Source of the DNA: Bacteroidales bacterium UBA1184
GTDB taxonomy: Bacteria; Bacteroidota; Bacteroidia; Bacteroidales; ML635J-15
NCBI GenBank assembly: GCA_002310235.1
Contig: DBYO01000049.1
Span: 21,188 to 85,187 of the forward strand
Direction of reading: 5' to 3'
DNA: 64,000 bases
Made by a program: the position numbers and the translations under genes. Shown one piece after another: positions 49,253 through 59,054 of the stretch (the first letter of the stretch is position 1; each line of letters opens with the position of its first letter). The notes under the pieces were generated by a model. It had not been told where the DNA came from. It did not search any database and was given only the letters and a program-made list of their open reading frames with translations.

Positions 49253-50329
49253 ATGAACGGGAAAATATTGATATTAAGTACGATATGCTTCATGCTGCTT
49301 TTTTCTGCATGCAAATCAGACTTTGAAGTTAACGATAAATGGAGCGATTCGCCTGTTGTGTTTTGCGTTATCGACAAGTCGCAGGACATGCAGTATGTAA
49401 AGGTTAACAAAAGTTTTCTCGGAAAGCTGCCAGCATCTGATATGGCTTCGGTGTCAGATTCTCTGTTTTACAATTGCGATGTACAGGTGAAGTTGAATAG
49501 AAAACAGGGAAATAGTGTTCTTAAAACATGGAATTTCCGGAAGGTTGATAGTATTCCCAAAGAATCTGGGTATTTCGCAAGCGATAAAAATTCAATATGG
49601 GTTGGAACTCCTGATATTTCAAGCGATTATGTGTATGAGTTGGAGGTCAATATCGACAATGGAAGGATAATTGCCAAGGGTGAGACTGGTGTCGTTGATG
49701 GTGTGAAAATAAAGACTCCGGATGAGAGAGCTCCTAAGATTGAGTTGGCAAGGTATAACAACGATTTTACTGTAGTGTATTCTATGGGTAAAAACTCTAA
49801 TCTTGTGCAGACATGTGTTTATTTCAACTATTTAGAGGTTAAGAATACTGGAGATACCGTGTCCAAGACGATAGAAATATACAACAATACCGAATACAAG
49901 GTTAGTGCAAGTACGTTTACCACTGTTGAACAAGCATTTACAGTCGCATCATTCTATAGTTCTCTCGCAGCACAGATTAATGCAAATGATGAAACTGTCG
50001 TGAAACGTTTGGTGAGAATGCCGGATTGCATAACTTTTGCAGTTTCATCGGCTGATGAAAATTTATACACGTACATGCAGGTTACAAAACCATCGGGAGG
50101 AATAGCTCAAGATCGACCGATATTTACAAATATATACGTTGATCCGGAATCAAAACTCAGTAATACAACAGCATACGGACTTGTTGCTTCGCGTTATACT
50201 GTGAGTTTGTCGAAGGCGGTTGGTTCAGAGACACTAGATTCTATCGCAAGGGGAATTCATACCAAAAATTTGAAGTTCCAGCCGTGGACAGATAATTACT
50301 ATATTACGCATAAACCTTATATTAACTAG
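49253..50329 (+). CDS. Lipoprotein, possibly DUF4249-like
   Basis: 358 residues. Signal with LLFSACKSD, cysteine about residue 19. The mature part opens with a pattern of short outer-membrane lipoproteins (WSDSPVVFCVIDKSQDMQYV, KVNKSFLG), goes on with beta strands and ends NTTAYGLVASRYTVSLS, resembling the GIFSSR-type ending of DUF4249 proteins. The family call is tentative. Likely in the outer membrane or periplasm; no neighbour suggests a function. It sits alone between promoter and terminator. Confidence 0.75.
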   Translation: MNGKILILSTICFMLLFSACKSDFEVNDKWSDSPVVFCVIDKSQDMQYVKVNKSFLGKLPASDMASVSDSLFYNCDVQVKLNRKQGNSVLKTWNFRKVDSIPKESGYFASDKNSIWVGTPDISSDYVYELEVNIDNGRIIAKGETGVVDGVKIKTPDERAPKIELARYNNDFTVVYSMGKNSNLVQTCVYFNYLEVKNTGDTVSKTIEIYNNTEYKVSASTFTTVEQAFTVASFYSSLAAQINANDETVVKRLVRMPDCITFAVSSADENLYTYMQVTKPSGGIAQDRPIFTNIYVDPESKLSNTTAYGLVASRYTVSLSKAVGSETLDSIARGIHTKNLKFQPWTDNYYITHKPYIN

Positions 50330-50370
50330 TTCGCTTTTAGAATAAATAAGTTTATCGTAAAAATATTATT

Positions 50371-50407
50371 GCTGGCGTAGTGGTTCAACTCTACGCCAGC
50401 CTTTTTT
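50371..50407 (+). terminator. Terminator after the 49253 lipoprotein
   Basis: GCTGGCGTAG (50371-50380) and CTACGCCAGC (50391-50400), perfect 10-bp stem, then CTTTTTT. Confidence 0.9.
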
Positions 50408-50458
50408 ATGCGTGTTTGAATGTTGATTTTTAGGGAATAAATCAATGATAAAACCTAT

Positions 50459-50488
50459 TTTGTGTTTGTAAAAGATTTTGTAACTTTG
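50459..50488 (+). promoter_or_regulatory. Promoter of tmk: -33 TTTG and -7 TAACTTTG
   Basis: TTTG at 50459-50462, 18-base spacer, TAACTTTG at 50481-50488. Unusually for this window, tmk also has a strong Shine-Dalgarno GGAGG (50502-50506), 6 bases before its ATG. Confidence 0.65.
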
Positions 50489-50512
50489 GCACTTTAATGT
50501 CGGAGGATTGAA

Positions 50513-51199
50513 ATGGCATTTATTGTGATAGAAGGTCTTGATGGCGCAGGCAAATCCACACAGGTAGAACTGCTTTCAAAGTATTTGCAGACAGAGGGTA
50601 AGAGCGTCGAGTACGTGCATTTTCCAACTGGCAATTCCGAAATTTTCGGTGATATGGTAAATCGTTTTCTGCGTGGTGAGTTCGGCGGTTTGTCGGATGT
50701 TAATCCGTATCTTGTGTCGTTGCTCTTTGCTGGCGACCGTTACAATATGGCTCCTACCATAAATTCATGGTTGGACAAAGGTAAATTTGTGATAAACGAC
50801 AGGTATGTGTATTCCAATATCGGTTTTCAGTGTGCTAAGATCAAAGACGAAGCGGAAAAACGTAGGTTATTCGATTGGATTTTGAATCTCGAATTCAACT
50901 ATTTCAAGATTCCGCGTCCCGACCTCAATATATTTCTCGACGTTCCTTTTTCGTTTACCGAAAAGCGTTTGGCTGAGAATCGTACAGGCAAGGATCGTGA
51001 GTACCTTAATGGTAAGACCGATATTCATGAGGCTGATCTCGATTTCCAACGCAAGGTGCGGGAGACTTATCTTAGGGCTGCCGAAATAGATGAGCGTTTG
51101 GTTCGCATCGATTGCTCGTGTAACGGTGAAATGCTGCCTGCCGAAAGCATCTCTGCAAAGATTGTAAATGAATTGAAAAAACATAATTTTATAAAATAA
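50513..51199 (+). CDS. tmk: Thymidylate kinase
   Basis: 228 residues. Phosphorylates dTMP to dTDP in the cytoplasm. P-loop GLDGAGKST (8-16), VHFPTG, the DR(Y) motif VINDRYVYSNIGFQ, and the LID with RTGKDREY. The first residues MAFIVIEGLDG are canonical. Strong Shine-Dalgarno GGAGG ahead. First gene of the unit tmk-doxX-tpiA: the next gene starts 6 bases after its stop. Confidence 0.93.
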   Translation: MAFIVIEGLDGAGKSTQVELLSKYLQTEGKSVEYVHFPTGNSEIFGDMVNRFLRGEFGGLSDVNPYLVSLLFAGDRYNMAPTINSWLDKGKFVINDRYVYSNIGFQCAKIKDEAEKRRLFDWILNLEFNYFKIPRPDLNIFLDVPFSFTEKRLAENRTGKDREYLNGKTDIHEADLDFQRKVRETYLRAAEIDERLVRIDCSCNGEMLPAESISAKIVNELKKHNFIK

Positions 51200-51205
51200 C
51201 CAACT

Positions 51206-52738
51206 ATGAAGATTATACGAAATTTATTTAGATGGATTGTAGGAGCAACATTCTTGTTCTCAGGTTTTGTGAAGGTTATCGATCCTCTAGGCTATGGATA
51301 CAAGATTGCAGACTATCTTGAGGCGATGAACCTTTCTGCTATTGATGGTGCAGCTTTGCCATTGGCAATTGCTCTTTCTGTATTGGAATTAGTGATAGGT
51401 TTTTCTTTGTTTTTTAACCAACTTCCAAAACTCGGAGCCTTGGGTGCATTGCTTATGATGGTGTTCTTCACTCCGCTGACATTATGGTTGGCTATTGCTA
51501 ATCCTGTGTCGGATTGCGGATGTTTTGGCGATGCACTAGTGATAACCAACTGGCAGACTTTCTTCAAAAATCTTGTTCTGTTAGCTATGGCAATATTGCT
51601 TTTCTGGCAGCGTAAGAAGCTGAAAACTACATACCATACTGGAATACAATGGGTAATAATGTTTGTTGTTGGTTTCGCTTCTCTCGGACTTGGCTTATAT
51701 TGCCTTAAGACTCTGCCTATTATCGATTTCCGTCCATATCATATTGGAGCTAATATTGCAGAGGGAATGGTTGTCCCTGAAGATGCTCCAAAACCTGTGG
51801 TTGAAAGCTATTTTGTTTACGAAAAAGGTGGTAAGCAGCAGGAGTTCACCATTGACAATCTGCCCGATTCTACATGGAAATTTGTCGATGCAAAGCATAA
51901 TGTAATCGATCCTGGCTATGTGCCACCTATTCACGATTTTACAATGACTAAACCTTTTGCTGGCGGTTCGTCGGTACAAGTTGATGTGTATGGTATTGAG
52001 CTTGTGTACAAAAATGAAGACGGCGAACAGATGTATGCCGATGTTACATCGGTTCCAGATGCGTCGTGGAAATACGACCACTATATGTGCGATGATTGCG
52101 AAAGTGATATCGATGTTGCAAAGATTAGGATAATATACAACGATGCAGAAGGGAAACCTGTTGTCCTAGGTGTTGATGAAGCTCCTGAGGAACTCGAATT
52201 CGCCGATGCCGAATATGTGGACGAAAGTGGTCCCGACGACATCGCTCCATCGGTATTGGCTGACGAAAGATATTCGTTCTTGATGATATCGTTGCGCCTC
52301 GAAGATATGGAAACTGAACATCTTGCCGAATTTGACTCGATAGCTCATTTCGCAGCCGATAATAATATGGGATTCTATTGCATGACATCGTCTAACGAGG
52401 CTGAGATTACAAACTTTATTAACGAATACAATCCCAAATACAAATTCTACAATACAGATCCTATAACTTTGAAGACTATAGTTCGTTCAAATCCAGGTCT
52501 TTTGCTTATCCGTAAAGGTACAGTGCTTGGAAAGTGGCACGATGGTAATTTGCCTAAGGTCGAAACTCTCAAAAACGATTTGACAGGCAGCTCAATGACA
52601 TATCAGCACAATCAGCGCGACAGATTGCTGTACATTGTATGGATACTCTCGACATTGCTGGTAATGGCATTGATAAGAATTGTCTATAATTGGTTGCTTA
52701 AGAATAGATATATTAACGATAAAAATGATTTGTTATGA
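51206..52738 (+). CDS. DoxX/MauE-type membrane protein with thioredoxin-like domain (BT_3928-like)
   Basis: 510 residues. Four N-terminal helices of DoxX/MauE type (ATFLFSGFVKVIDPLGYGYK, then helices to about 170) with the redox-type cysteine motif NPVSDCGCFGDALV. Residues about 195-345 contain three related segments, each Y-x4-GK/EQ ... PD-x-W-x-F/Y: YEKGGKQQEFTIDNLPDSTW, YKNEDGEQMYADVTSVPDAS and YNDAEGKPVVLGVDEAPEEL. Then comes a thioredoxin-like domain without CxxC (FLMISLRLEDM, FYCMTSSNEAEI, PGLLLIRKGTVLGKWHDGNL) and a last helix. Related proteins I recall are nearer 360 residues, so the repeats explain the extra length. Probable role in envelope redox. tpiA overlaps by 4 bases. Confidence 0.82.
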   Translation: MKIIRNLFRWIVGATFLFSGFVKVIDPLGYGYKIADYLEAMNLSAIDGAALPLAIALSVLELVIGFSLFFNQLPKLGALGALLMMVFFTPLTLWLAIANPVSDCGCFGDALVITNWQTFFKNLVLLAMAILLFWQRKKLKTTYHTGIQWVIMFVVGFASLGLGLYCLKTLPIIDFRPYHIGANIAEGMVVPEDAPKPVVESYFVYEKGGKQQEFTIDNLPDSTWKFVDAKHNVIDPGYVPPIHDFTMTKPFAGGSSVQVDVYGIELVYKNEDGEQMYADVTSVPDASWKYDHYMCDDCESDIDVAKIRIIYNDAEGKPVVLGVDEAPEELEFADAEYVDESGPDDIAPSVLADERYSFLMISLRLEDMETEHLAEFDSIAHFAADNNMGFYCMTSSNEAEITNFINEYNPKYKFYNTDPITLKTIVRSNPGLLLIRKGTVLGKWHDGNLPKVETLKNDLTGSSMTYQHNQRDRLLYIVWILSTLLVMALIRIVYNWLLKNRYINDKNDLL

Positions 52739-53496
52739 GAAAGAAAATTGTTGCAGGAAACTGGAAAATGAACACTACTGTAAGTCAGGGCAAGGCTTTG
52801 GCCGAAGAGTTGAACGCCTTCATGAAGACTTATGATATGCCAGCTAACAAGACCGTAATTATTGGAACTCCGTTTACTCATTTGTCCACATGCGTTGCTG
52901 CCGTCGATACAAAGAAAATACATGTTTCGGCACAGAACTGCTCGCAATATGAGAAAGGCGCATATACTGGCGAAGTTGCAGCAAACATGATTAAAGATCT
53001 CGGCGTTGAGTTTACTATAATCGGACATAGCGAGCGCCGTCAGTATTTTGGCGATACCGATGAGGTTATTGCTACTAAGCTGGATCAGTGCTATGCCAAC
53101 GGGCTGTCACCAATACTTTGCTGTGGCGAAAAACTTGAAGAACGCGAGGCAGGAAAGCATTTTGAGGTCATTGAGTCGCAGTTGCGCAATGCTCTTAAGA
53201 ATGTTTCGGCTGACAACTTCAAGAATACTATTGTTGCATACGAACCAGTATGGGCAATAGGTACAGGCAAGACCGCTACTCCAGAGCAAGCCGAAGAAAT
53301 ACATGCTTTTATCCGTGGATTGTTGGCAAAGTTATACAATGCACAGATTGCTGACGATACAACTATTCTTTACGGAGGTAGTGTAAATGCTGGCAATGCA
53401 GCTAATTTGTTCGCTCAGCCCGATATCGATGGCGGACTTGTTGGCGGAGCTTCGCTCAAGGCTAACGATTTCATTAGCATAATAAAGGCTATTTAG
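52735..53496 (+). CDS. tpiA: Triosephosphate isomerase
   Basis: 253 residues. Interconverts DHAP and glyceraldehyde-3-phosphate. Active site: K11 (AGNWKMN), histidine in TIIGHSERRQYFG, glutamate in VAYEPVWAIGTG, and phosphate loops LYGGSVNAGNA and GLVGGASLKA. The ATG overlaps the stop of the DoxX-like gene (ATGA), giving coupled translation. A terminator follows. Confidence 0.97.
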   Translation: MRKKIVAGNWKMNTTVSQGKALAEELNAFMKTYDMPANKTVIIGTPFTHLSTCVAAVDTKKIHVSAQNCSQYEKGAYTGEVAANMIKDLGVEFTIIGHSERRQYFGDTDEVIATKLDQCYANGLSPILCCGEKLEEREAGKHFEVIESQLRNALKNVSADNFKNTIVAYEPVWAIGTGKTATPEQAEEIHAFIRGLLAKLYNAQIADDTTILYGGSVNAGNAANLFAQPDIDGGLVGGASLKANDFISIIKAI

Positions 53497-53510
53497 TAGT
53501 AACGATACAT

Positions 53511-53547
53511 GGCATGGGAAAGATATATCTTGCCCATGCCGTTTTTT
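53511..53547 (+). terminator. Terminator after tpiA
   Basis: GGCATGGG-A-AAGATA and TATCTT-G-CCCATGCC form a 14-bp stem with one A-G mismatch (53511-53540), followed by GTTTTTT. Confidence 0.85.
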
Positions 53548-53585
53548 GATTGTGCAATAAAAGACATAAACGTAAAATAAAGTAT

Positions 53586-54407
53586 ATGAACTATTTGGAA
53601 CTTTCAATCGAGATACCTCGTAGCAATCCGTCCCTTTCCGATATATTGGTGGCGTTCCTCGCAGAACAGAATTTCGACAGTTTTAGTGAGGAGAATGGAA
53701 AACTATTGGCTTATGTGGCCGAGGATAAATATGTTAGGGCTGATGTTGACGAAATATTAGGTCAATTTGGCGTGGAGGCATCCGTAAAAGTCATTCCGCA
53801 AGAGAACTGGAACAAGCAGTGGGAAGAAAACTTTTCGCCAATAGTCGTTGACGATAATCTTGCTATCAAGGCTCCTTTCCATTCCGAAACGTTCAATACT
53901 AAACATACGATTGTAATAGAACCCAAAATGTCGTTCGGAACAGGTCATCATGCAACTACATCGATGATGTGCCGCCTGATTGCCGAACTTGACCTAAATG
54001 GTAAAACAGGTCTTGACATGGGATGTGGAACAGGAATTTTGGCGATATATGCGTCAATTCTTGGAGCTGCAAAGATATATGCAATAGATATCGATGAGTG
54101 GGCTTACGAGAATACAGAAGAAAATGCGGCTCGAAATGGTGTCGGCAATATTATAGCATCGCAGGGCGATGTGGAGGATATTCCCGAGGTGGATTACGAT
54201 TTCGTATTTGCAAACATAAATCTCAATATCCTGAAAAAACAAATACCAACATATGCTCGTCTTATGAAAAAGAATGCGGTATTGCTTCTGAGCGGGTTCT
54301 TCTTAACCGAAATTGATCAGATAAAGCAAGTTTGTGCCGATTGTGGCCTTACCTTTGCAAAGTGTATTTCAGAAGAGGAATGGACGGCTTGTGTATTTGA
54401 AAAATAG
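53586..54407 (+). CDS. prmA: Ribosomal protein L11 methyltransferase
   Basis: 273 residues from the ATG at 53586. SAM-binding core: MSFGTGHHATTSMMCRLI, GLDMGCGTGILAIYASILGA, YAIDIDEWAYENTEENAARN, and the motif FVFANINLNIL in place of the usual VANILxxPL. The N-terminal domain that binds L11 is present (LSIEIPRSNPSLSDILVAFL). Trimethylates ribosomal protein L11. The next gene starts 9 bases after its stop, and the whole right part may be one long operon to rluD. Confidence 0.92.
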   Translation: MNYLELSIEIPRSNPSLSDILVAFLAEQNFDSFSEENGKLLAYVAEDKYVRADVDEILGQFGVEASVKVIPQENWNKQWEENFSPIVVDDNLAIKAPFHSETFNTKHTIVIEPKMSFGTGHHATTSMMCRLIAELDLNGKTGLDMGCGTGILAIYASILGAAKIYAIDIDEWAYENTEENAARNGVGNIIASQGDVEDIPEVDYDFVFANINLNILKKQIPTYARLMKKNAVLLLSGFFLTEIDQIKQVCADCGLTFAKCISEEEWTACVFEK

Positions 54408-54416
54408 ACTGATAAT

Positions 54417-57400
54417 ATGAAAAAATTATTTGCTATATTGATATTCGGCTTTGTTGCTTTGGGAGCATCGGCTCAGTTTACCATGGAACCCACCAAATTT
54501 GGAAAGGAATTTGCGCAACAGCTTACTTTTACAGGCGATATGCGCAAAGATGGTGCTGGCATGCAAAAGGAATTCCTTGCTTTTTGGCAGTCTGATACGC
54601 TTACTTCGCCTCAGCGCGACAACTTTATCAGAACTGTGAACCAGTTGTTGTCCAAAGGTTGCAAACCATATCCCGATTTTGTACGTTTTACAAATATCCT
54701 TATGACATTTAAGCGTCGTGGGTACGATTATAGTCAGTATGAGAAATATGAAAAGACTTTGCAGGACATGGTCGCTGCTGGCCGAAAAACCAGAGTTAAC
54801 GACCTCTCTGAGTTCTTGATGAATATAAACTTGCTAGTAACTAAGAATATAATAGCCAACAATCAGCGTACTAACTGGACGGTCAACAAAATGAACTTTT
54901 TGTTTTTGCACGAAAATGGAAGTTTTAAAATAAAGTTCGATGATGTTGATCTAGTTGGTCACCAAGATAGGGATAGCTTGAAATTGTATGCTACTTCGGG
55001 AGTGCTTGATCCAATAGCTAAGACTTGGGTTGGAAAAGGCGGAACTCTGGGTTGGGAGCGTGTTGGCTATCCAATCGACAGTATGAGCGTAATTGTTGAT
55101 AATTATACGCTTAATATGACAGAAATCGCATTAAAGGCCGATAGTGTAGTGTTTCACAACAAGTATTACTTCACTCAGGATTTGATGGGAGACTTGCTTG
55201 ATAAGGCACAGAATGGCGAGAAGCCATACAAGTCGTCGTATCCGCGTTTTACAAGTTATTCTCAAAACTTTGATATAAAAGACATTGTAAAAGATGTTGA
55301 CTATCGTGGCGGTTTATCAGTAAGAGGTAGGAATTTTATAGGTAGCGGAACCGACAACAATAAGGCCGAAATACGAATAACCAAGAACGATAGTGTTTCG
55401 TTTAGCGCATATGCAAATTCTTTTGTTTTTGATCCAGAGAAAATTGTTTCCGACGATTGCGAAATAGTGCTTCGGCTAGGAACAGATTCTATATATCATC
55501 CTTCGGTTACAATGCGTTATACTTTGGTGAAACGCAAATTTGAAAAGGAGCAGCAGGAGAAGACTGGTCGTAACCGTAAGGCGGAGAAGCAATACGATTA
55601 TAAAGAAAATGGATACCTTGAGGTTATTAGGACTAAGGAAGGCCGTTCCAACATAAATTTTGTCGATACCTATCATCAGCTTTCTATGGACTTTACATCA
55701 TTGAAATGGGTGATAGACAAGCCTGTAATCGACTTAGCTACTATTAATACACAGGGAACTCCTAGCGAAGTGGTTTTCGAGTCGGCTGATTATTATACAT
55801 ACGACAAGTACCGGGCGTTGAAAAAACAGGATGCACGCAATCCTCTCGAAGTAATCGCATCGGTGGTTAGTTATGTGGGAGGATACCCCGAGTTTACACT
55901 TACCGACTTGTGCAATTATATGAAAGTGGGTCGCGATCAGGCTTTGCAGCTTGTGTATGCTATGACCTACAAGGGATATATTTCATACGATCAGTCAAAA
56001 GAAATTATCAAAGTTCACGATGAAACTTGGCGATTCCTAGCCGCTCATAATGGCGATTCCGATTCCGATGTAATATTGTTTTACAGTAAAGTAAAATCGG
56101 CCGAAGGCGTAATGGTTGACAAGGATACCAAACAGGTGGTACAGAGTGCAATAGGAAACGATACTGTAGCAAATGCAAAATTAAGCCTTGCTAATTTCGA
56201 CTTGAAGATGTTCGGTGTGCCATATGTGCATCTATCCGATTCTCAAAATGTTACGGTGTATCCTAAGGGAAATAAATTGGTTATTCAAAAGAATAGAAAC
56301 TTTATTTTTGACGGGTTGTTGCAGGCAGGACAATTCTATATGTATGGTTCCGGCTTCCGTTTTGACTATGGTATGTTCAAGATTGATGTGCCAAATTGCG
56401 ATTCAATGAAAATTGTGGCAATGACTACTCCCGAAATGGGTTTTCTCGATCAAAACGGACAGACCAAGGTTGCTATTGTTAGAAATAAACTCGAAAACCT
56501 GTCTGGGGATTTCTATATTGATTATCCTAACAACAAGTCGGGATTTGCCGACTACAAGGAGTATCCTAAATTGGTGTCGAAAAAGGATTCATATGTTTAT
56601 TATGATAGCCCTCAAGTTTACAATGGAATATACGAGAGGGATAAATTCTATTTTAAGATAGATCCGTTTACCCTTGATAGTATCGAAGGATATAACAAGG
56701 ATAACATACATTTCAGTGGCGTGCTTGTAAGTGGAGGAATAATTCCTGATCTGAACGAGACACTTGTAGTACGACAGAGCGACTGGTCGCTAGGATTCGA
56801 ATATAAGACTCCAGCTTCTGGAATGCCTATATATAACGGCAAGGCAACCTTTAAGAATGTTATCGATTTGAGCAATAAGGGATTGCGCGCAGATGGAACA
56901 ATCAATTATCTTAGTACTACATTCAGTGATGCCTACGTTACATTGTTCCCCGACGAGATGGAGGGGCACTCTAAAAACATGGTTATGGAACAGCGTAAAT
57001 CACCTGTAGAGTTCCCCAAAGTTGTAGGTGTGGAAAATTCTCTGCGTTGGAAAGTAAGTAAGGATAAGTTCCATGTGGAAAAAGATACATCCAATTTCGT
57101 TATGTATGATGGTAAGGCTAAATTAGACGGTAATTTGGTAATAACCTCCAAGGGATTGCATGGCGAGGGAACGACCTTTATTGATAAGGCTATGCTTGAG
57201 TCGAAAGATTTTGTTTATAACAAGGATGTCTTTGATGCCGATACTGCCGATTTTAGTATTTTCGGAGCTAACGTTTCTGACAGAGTGTTTGACGGTTCTG
57301 GTCAGAAGGCACATATCGACTTCTTGGCAAAGCAGGGTGATTTTACGTCAAACGGCGATATGTCGGAGCAAAATTTTCCATATAACAAGTATAAGTGTAA

Positions 57401-59054
57401 GGCCGACAAGACGATTTGGTATATGGACAAAGAAGAACTTGCATTCACTACAAGAAAAGAGATTCTCGACAATATAAAGAATATAGATCCTGAGCAGGAT
57501 TGGGATAAGTGGGAGTCTGCATTCTTGAGTAGTTCTAGGTTTGAGTCGTATATGACGGGACAGGATAATTTGGCGTTTTTTGTACCAGAAGCTGTTTATA
57601 GTTATACCAGAAACAAGCATGTGATTACAGGAAAGAACATTGGTGTGATTAGAGTTGCTGATGCGGCTATATTCCCGTCCGAAGATGTAATCATTAGGGA
57701 TAATGCTGCTATGGACACCTTGCGAAAAGCAAAGATTACAGCCAATGTAACAAACGAGTACTATAAATTCTATGATGCAACGGTAAGTATTAAAGGAAAA
57801 CGCGACTACACGGCAGATGCTTCCTACGATTATATCAACGAAACCAAGCAGCCGCAGAAGATTTATTTCTCAGACATTGGCGTTGTAGAAGGCGAAACAC
57901 GTGCTCATGGCGAAATATTGGAGCCTGACAACTACAATATTACAAGACACTTTGCATATCAGGGTAGTGTCAATGTATATGCTGGAATCGATTCTCTCGA
58001 ATATGTTGGTGCCGCACGTATAAATTACGAGTGCGATACAGCTCCACAATGGTTTAAATTTAAGGCTTTTGTCAATCCAGAAGCTGCGTTTATTCCGATA
58101 AACAAAGATTTCAAGAGCATAAACAACATGGTTTTGCGAACCTCGATTATGTATGGTAATAATACTGTGTATCCAGCATTTATAGCTAAGCGTAGAGGAA
58201 CCGCCGATGAGGCGCTATTCGATGTAAATGGATATCTTTACTATAATGCAGATTCAAGCCGATATGAGATTTCTTCATTAGAAAAGCTCAACGAGCATAA
58301 CCTGCCAGGCAACTATATGTCGATCGATGAAAGTACATGTAATATCAAAGGAGAAGGACAGTTTATATTTAGTAAGAACCTTACATATACGTTTAACGTA
58401 AATTCATTTGGAACCTTCGATTACAATGTGGAAACCGATACGGTAACTTTCAATACTACAATGTTTATAAACATGCCGTTACCATCTGCTGCATATGATT
58501 ATATGGCTAAGACAATACCGGCCACAAGTTCCGAATTTGTTGACGAAAACGACGAGTCGTATCACATTGCTTTGAAGCAGTTCCTTGATACTGCCGAGTA
58601 TAACAAATATATGACCAATGTAAGTTTCGGTAACTACGATAAGTTGCCAAAGATGCTTATCGAAAACAAGGTGGTATTGACCGACCTTAAGTTCATATAC
58701 GACCGCAAGTCGCAGACTCGCGGGATGGTATGCGGAGGACCTATAGGTTTTGTTAGTTTCGGAAAACACAGAGTATCTCGATATGTAAGCGGTTTTGTGA
58801 GAATAGTAAAGACCAAGGGCGCTGAGGCTTTCGAAATGCTTGTCGAACCAGATGATAAGACATGGTTCTATTTTATGTATAAGAACGGTGTATTGAAGAC
58901 CATCTCAAGCGAGGAGAAGTATAATTCGATTATTGCAGAATCCAAGGAGAAACCGCTCGATAATTATTCTGTAGTGCTAGAAGGTACTGCCGACAAGAAC
59001 AAGTTTAAGAAGGATATGGACAAAAAATTCCAGAATACCGAAAGTGAATACTAG
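54417..59054 (+). CDS. Giant exported protein of unknown function, linked to GWxTD
   Basis: 1545 residues with a signal peptide (MKKLFAILIFGFVALGASA). No repeat family is obvious. The N-terminal 170 residues are helical (NQLLSKGCKPYPDFVRFTNI); the rest is beta-rich, with many [DN]-x-[VI]-x-[FL] strand patterns and a central helical spot (FTLTDLCNYMKVGRDQALQL). No type IX C-terminal domain: it ends in a lysine-rich helix (KKDMDKKFQNTESEY). The family seems a large conserved envelope protein; the overlap of 11 bases with the following GWxTD gene suggests a joint function. Periplasmic or outer-membrane location is inferred. Confidence 0.8.
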   Translation: MKKLFAILIFGFVALGASAQFTMEPTKFGKEFAQQLTFTGDMRKDGAGMQKEFLAFWQSDTLTSPQRDNFIRTVNQLLSKGCKPYPDFVRFTNILMTFKRRGYDYSQYEKYEKTLQDMVAAGRKTRVNDLSEFLMNINLLVTKNIIANNQRTNWTVNKMNFLFLHENGSFKIKFDDVDLVGHQDRDSLKLYATSGVLDPIAKTWVGKGGTLGWERVGYPIDSMSVIVDNYTLNMTEIALKADSVVFHNKYYFTQDLMGDLLDKAQNGEKPYKSSYPRFTSYSQNFDIKDIVKDVDYRGGLSVRGRNFIGSGTDNNKAEIRITKNDSVSFSAYANSFVFDPEKIVSDDCEIVLRLGTDSIYHPSVTMRYTLVKRKFEKEQQEKTGRNRKAEKQYDYKENGYLEVIRTKEGRSNINFVDTYHQLSMDFTSLKWVIDKPVIDLATINTQGTPSEVVFESADYYTYDKYRALKKQDARNPLEVIASVVSYVGGYPEFTLTDLCNYMKVGRDQALQLVYAMTYKGYISYDQSKEIIKVHDETWRFLAAHNGDSDSDVILFYSKVKSAEGVMVDKDTKQVVQSAIGNDTVANAKLSLANFDLKMFGVPYVHLSDSQNVTVYPKGNKLVIQKNRNFIFDGLLQAGQFYMYGSGFRFDYGMFKIDVPNCDSMKIVAMTTPEMGFLDQNGQTKVAIVRNKLENLSGDFYIDYPNNKSGFADYKEYPKLVSKKDSYVYYDSPQVYNGIYERDKFYFKIDPFTLDSIEGYNKDNIHFSGVLVSGGIIPDLNETLVVRQSDWSLGFEYKTPASGMPIYNGKATFKNVIDLSNKGLRADGTINYLSTTFSDAYVTLFPDEMEGHSKNMVMEQRKSPVEFPKVVGVENSLRWKVSKDKFHVEKDTSNFVMYDGKAKLDGNLVITSKGLHGEGTTFIDKAMLESKDFVYNKDVFDADTADFSIFGANVSDRVFDGSGQKAHIDFLAKQGDFTSNGDMSEQNFPYNKYKCKADKTIWYMDKEELAFTTRKEILDNIKNIDPEQDWDKWESAFLSSSRFESYMTGQDNLAFFVPEAVYSYTRNKHVITGKNIGVIRVADAAIFPSEDVIIRDNAAMDTLRKAKITANVTNEYYKFYDATVSIKGKRDYTADASYDYINETKQPQKIYFSDIGVVEGETRAHGEILEPDNYNITRHFAYQGSVNVYAGIDSLEYVGAARINYECDTAPQWFKFKAFVNPEAAFIPINKDFKSINNMVLRTSIMYGNNTVYPAFIAKRRGTADEALFDVNGYLYYNADSSRYEISSLEKLNEHNLPGNYMSIDESTCNIKGEGQFIFSKNLTYTFNVNSFGTFDYNVETDTVTFNTTMFINMPLPSAAYDYMAKTIPATSSEFVDENDESYHIALKQFLDTAEYNKYMTNVSFGNYDKLPKMLIENKVVLTDLKFIYDRKSQTRGMVCGGPIGFVSFGKHRVSRYVSGFVRIVKTKGAEAFEMLVEPDDKTWFYFMYKNGVLKTISSEEKYNSIIAESKEKPLDNYSVVLEGTADKNKFKKDMDKKFQNTESEY

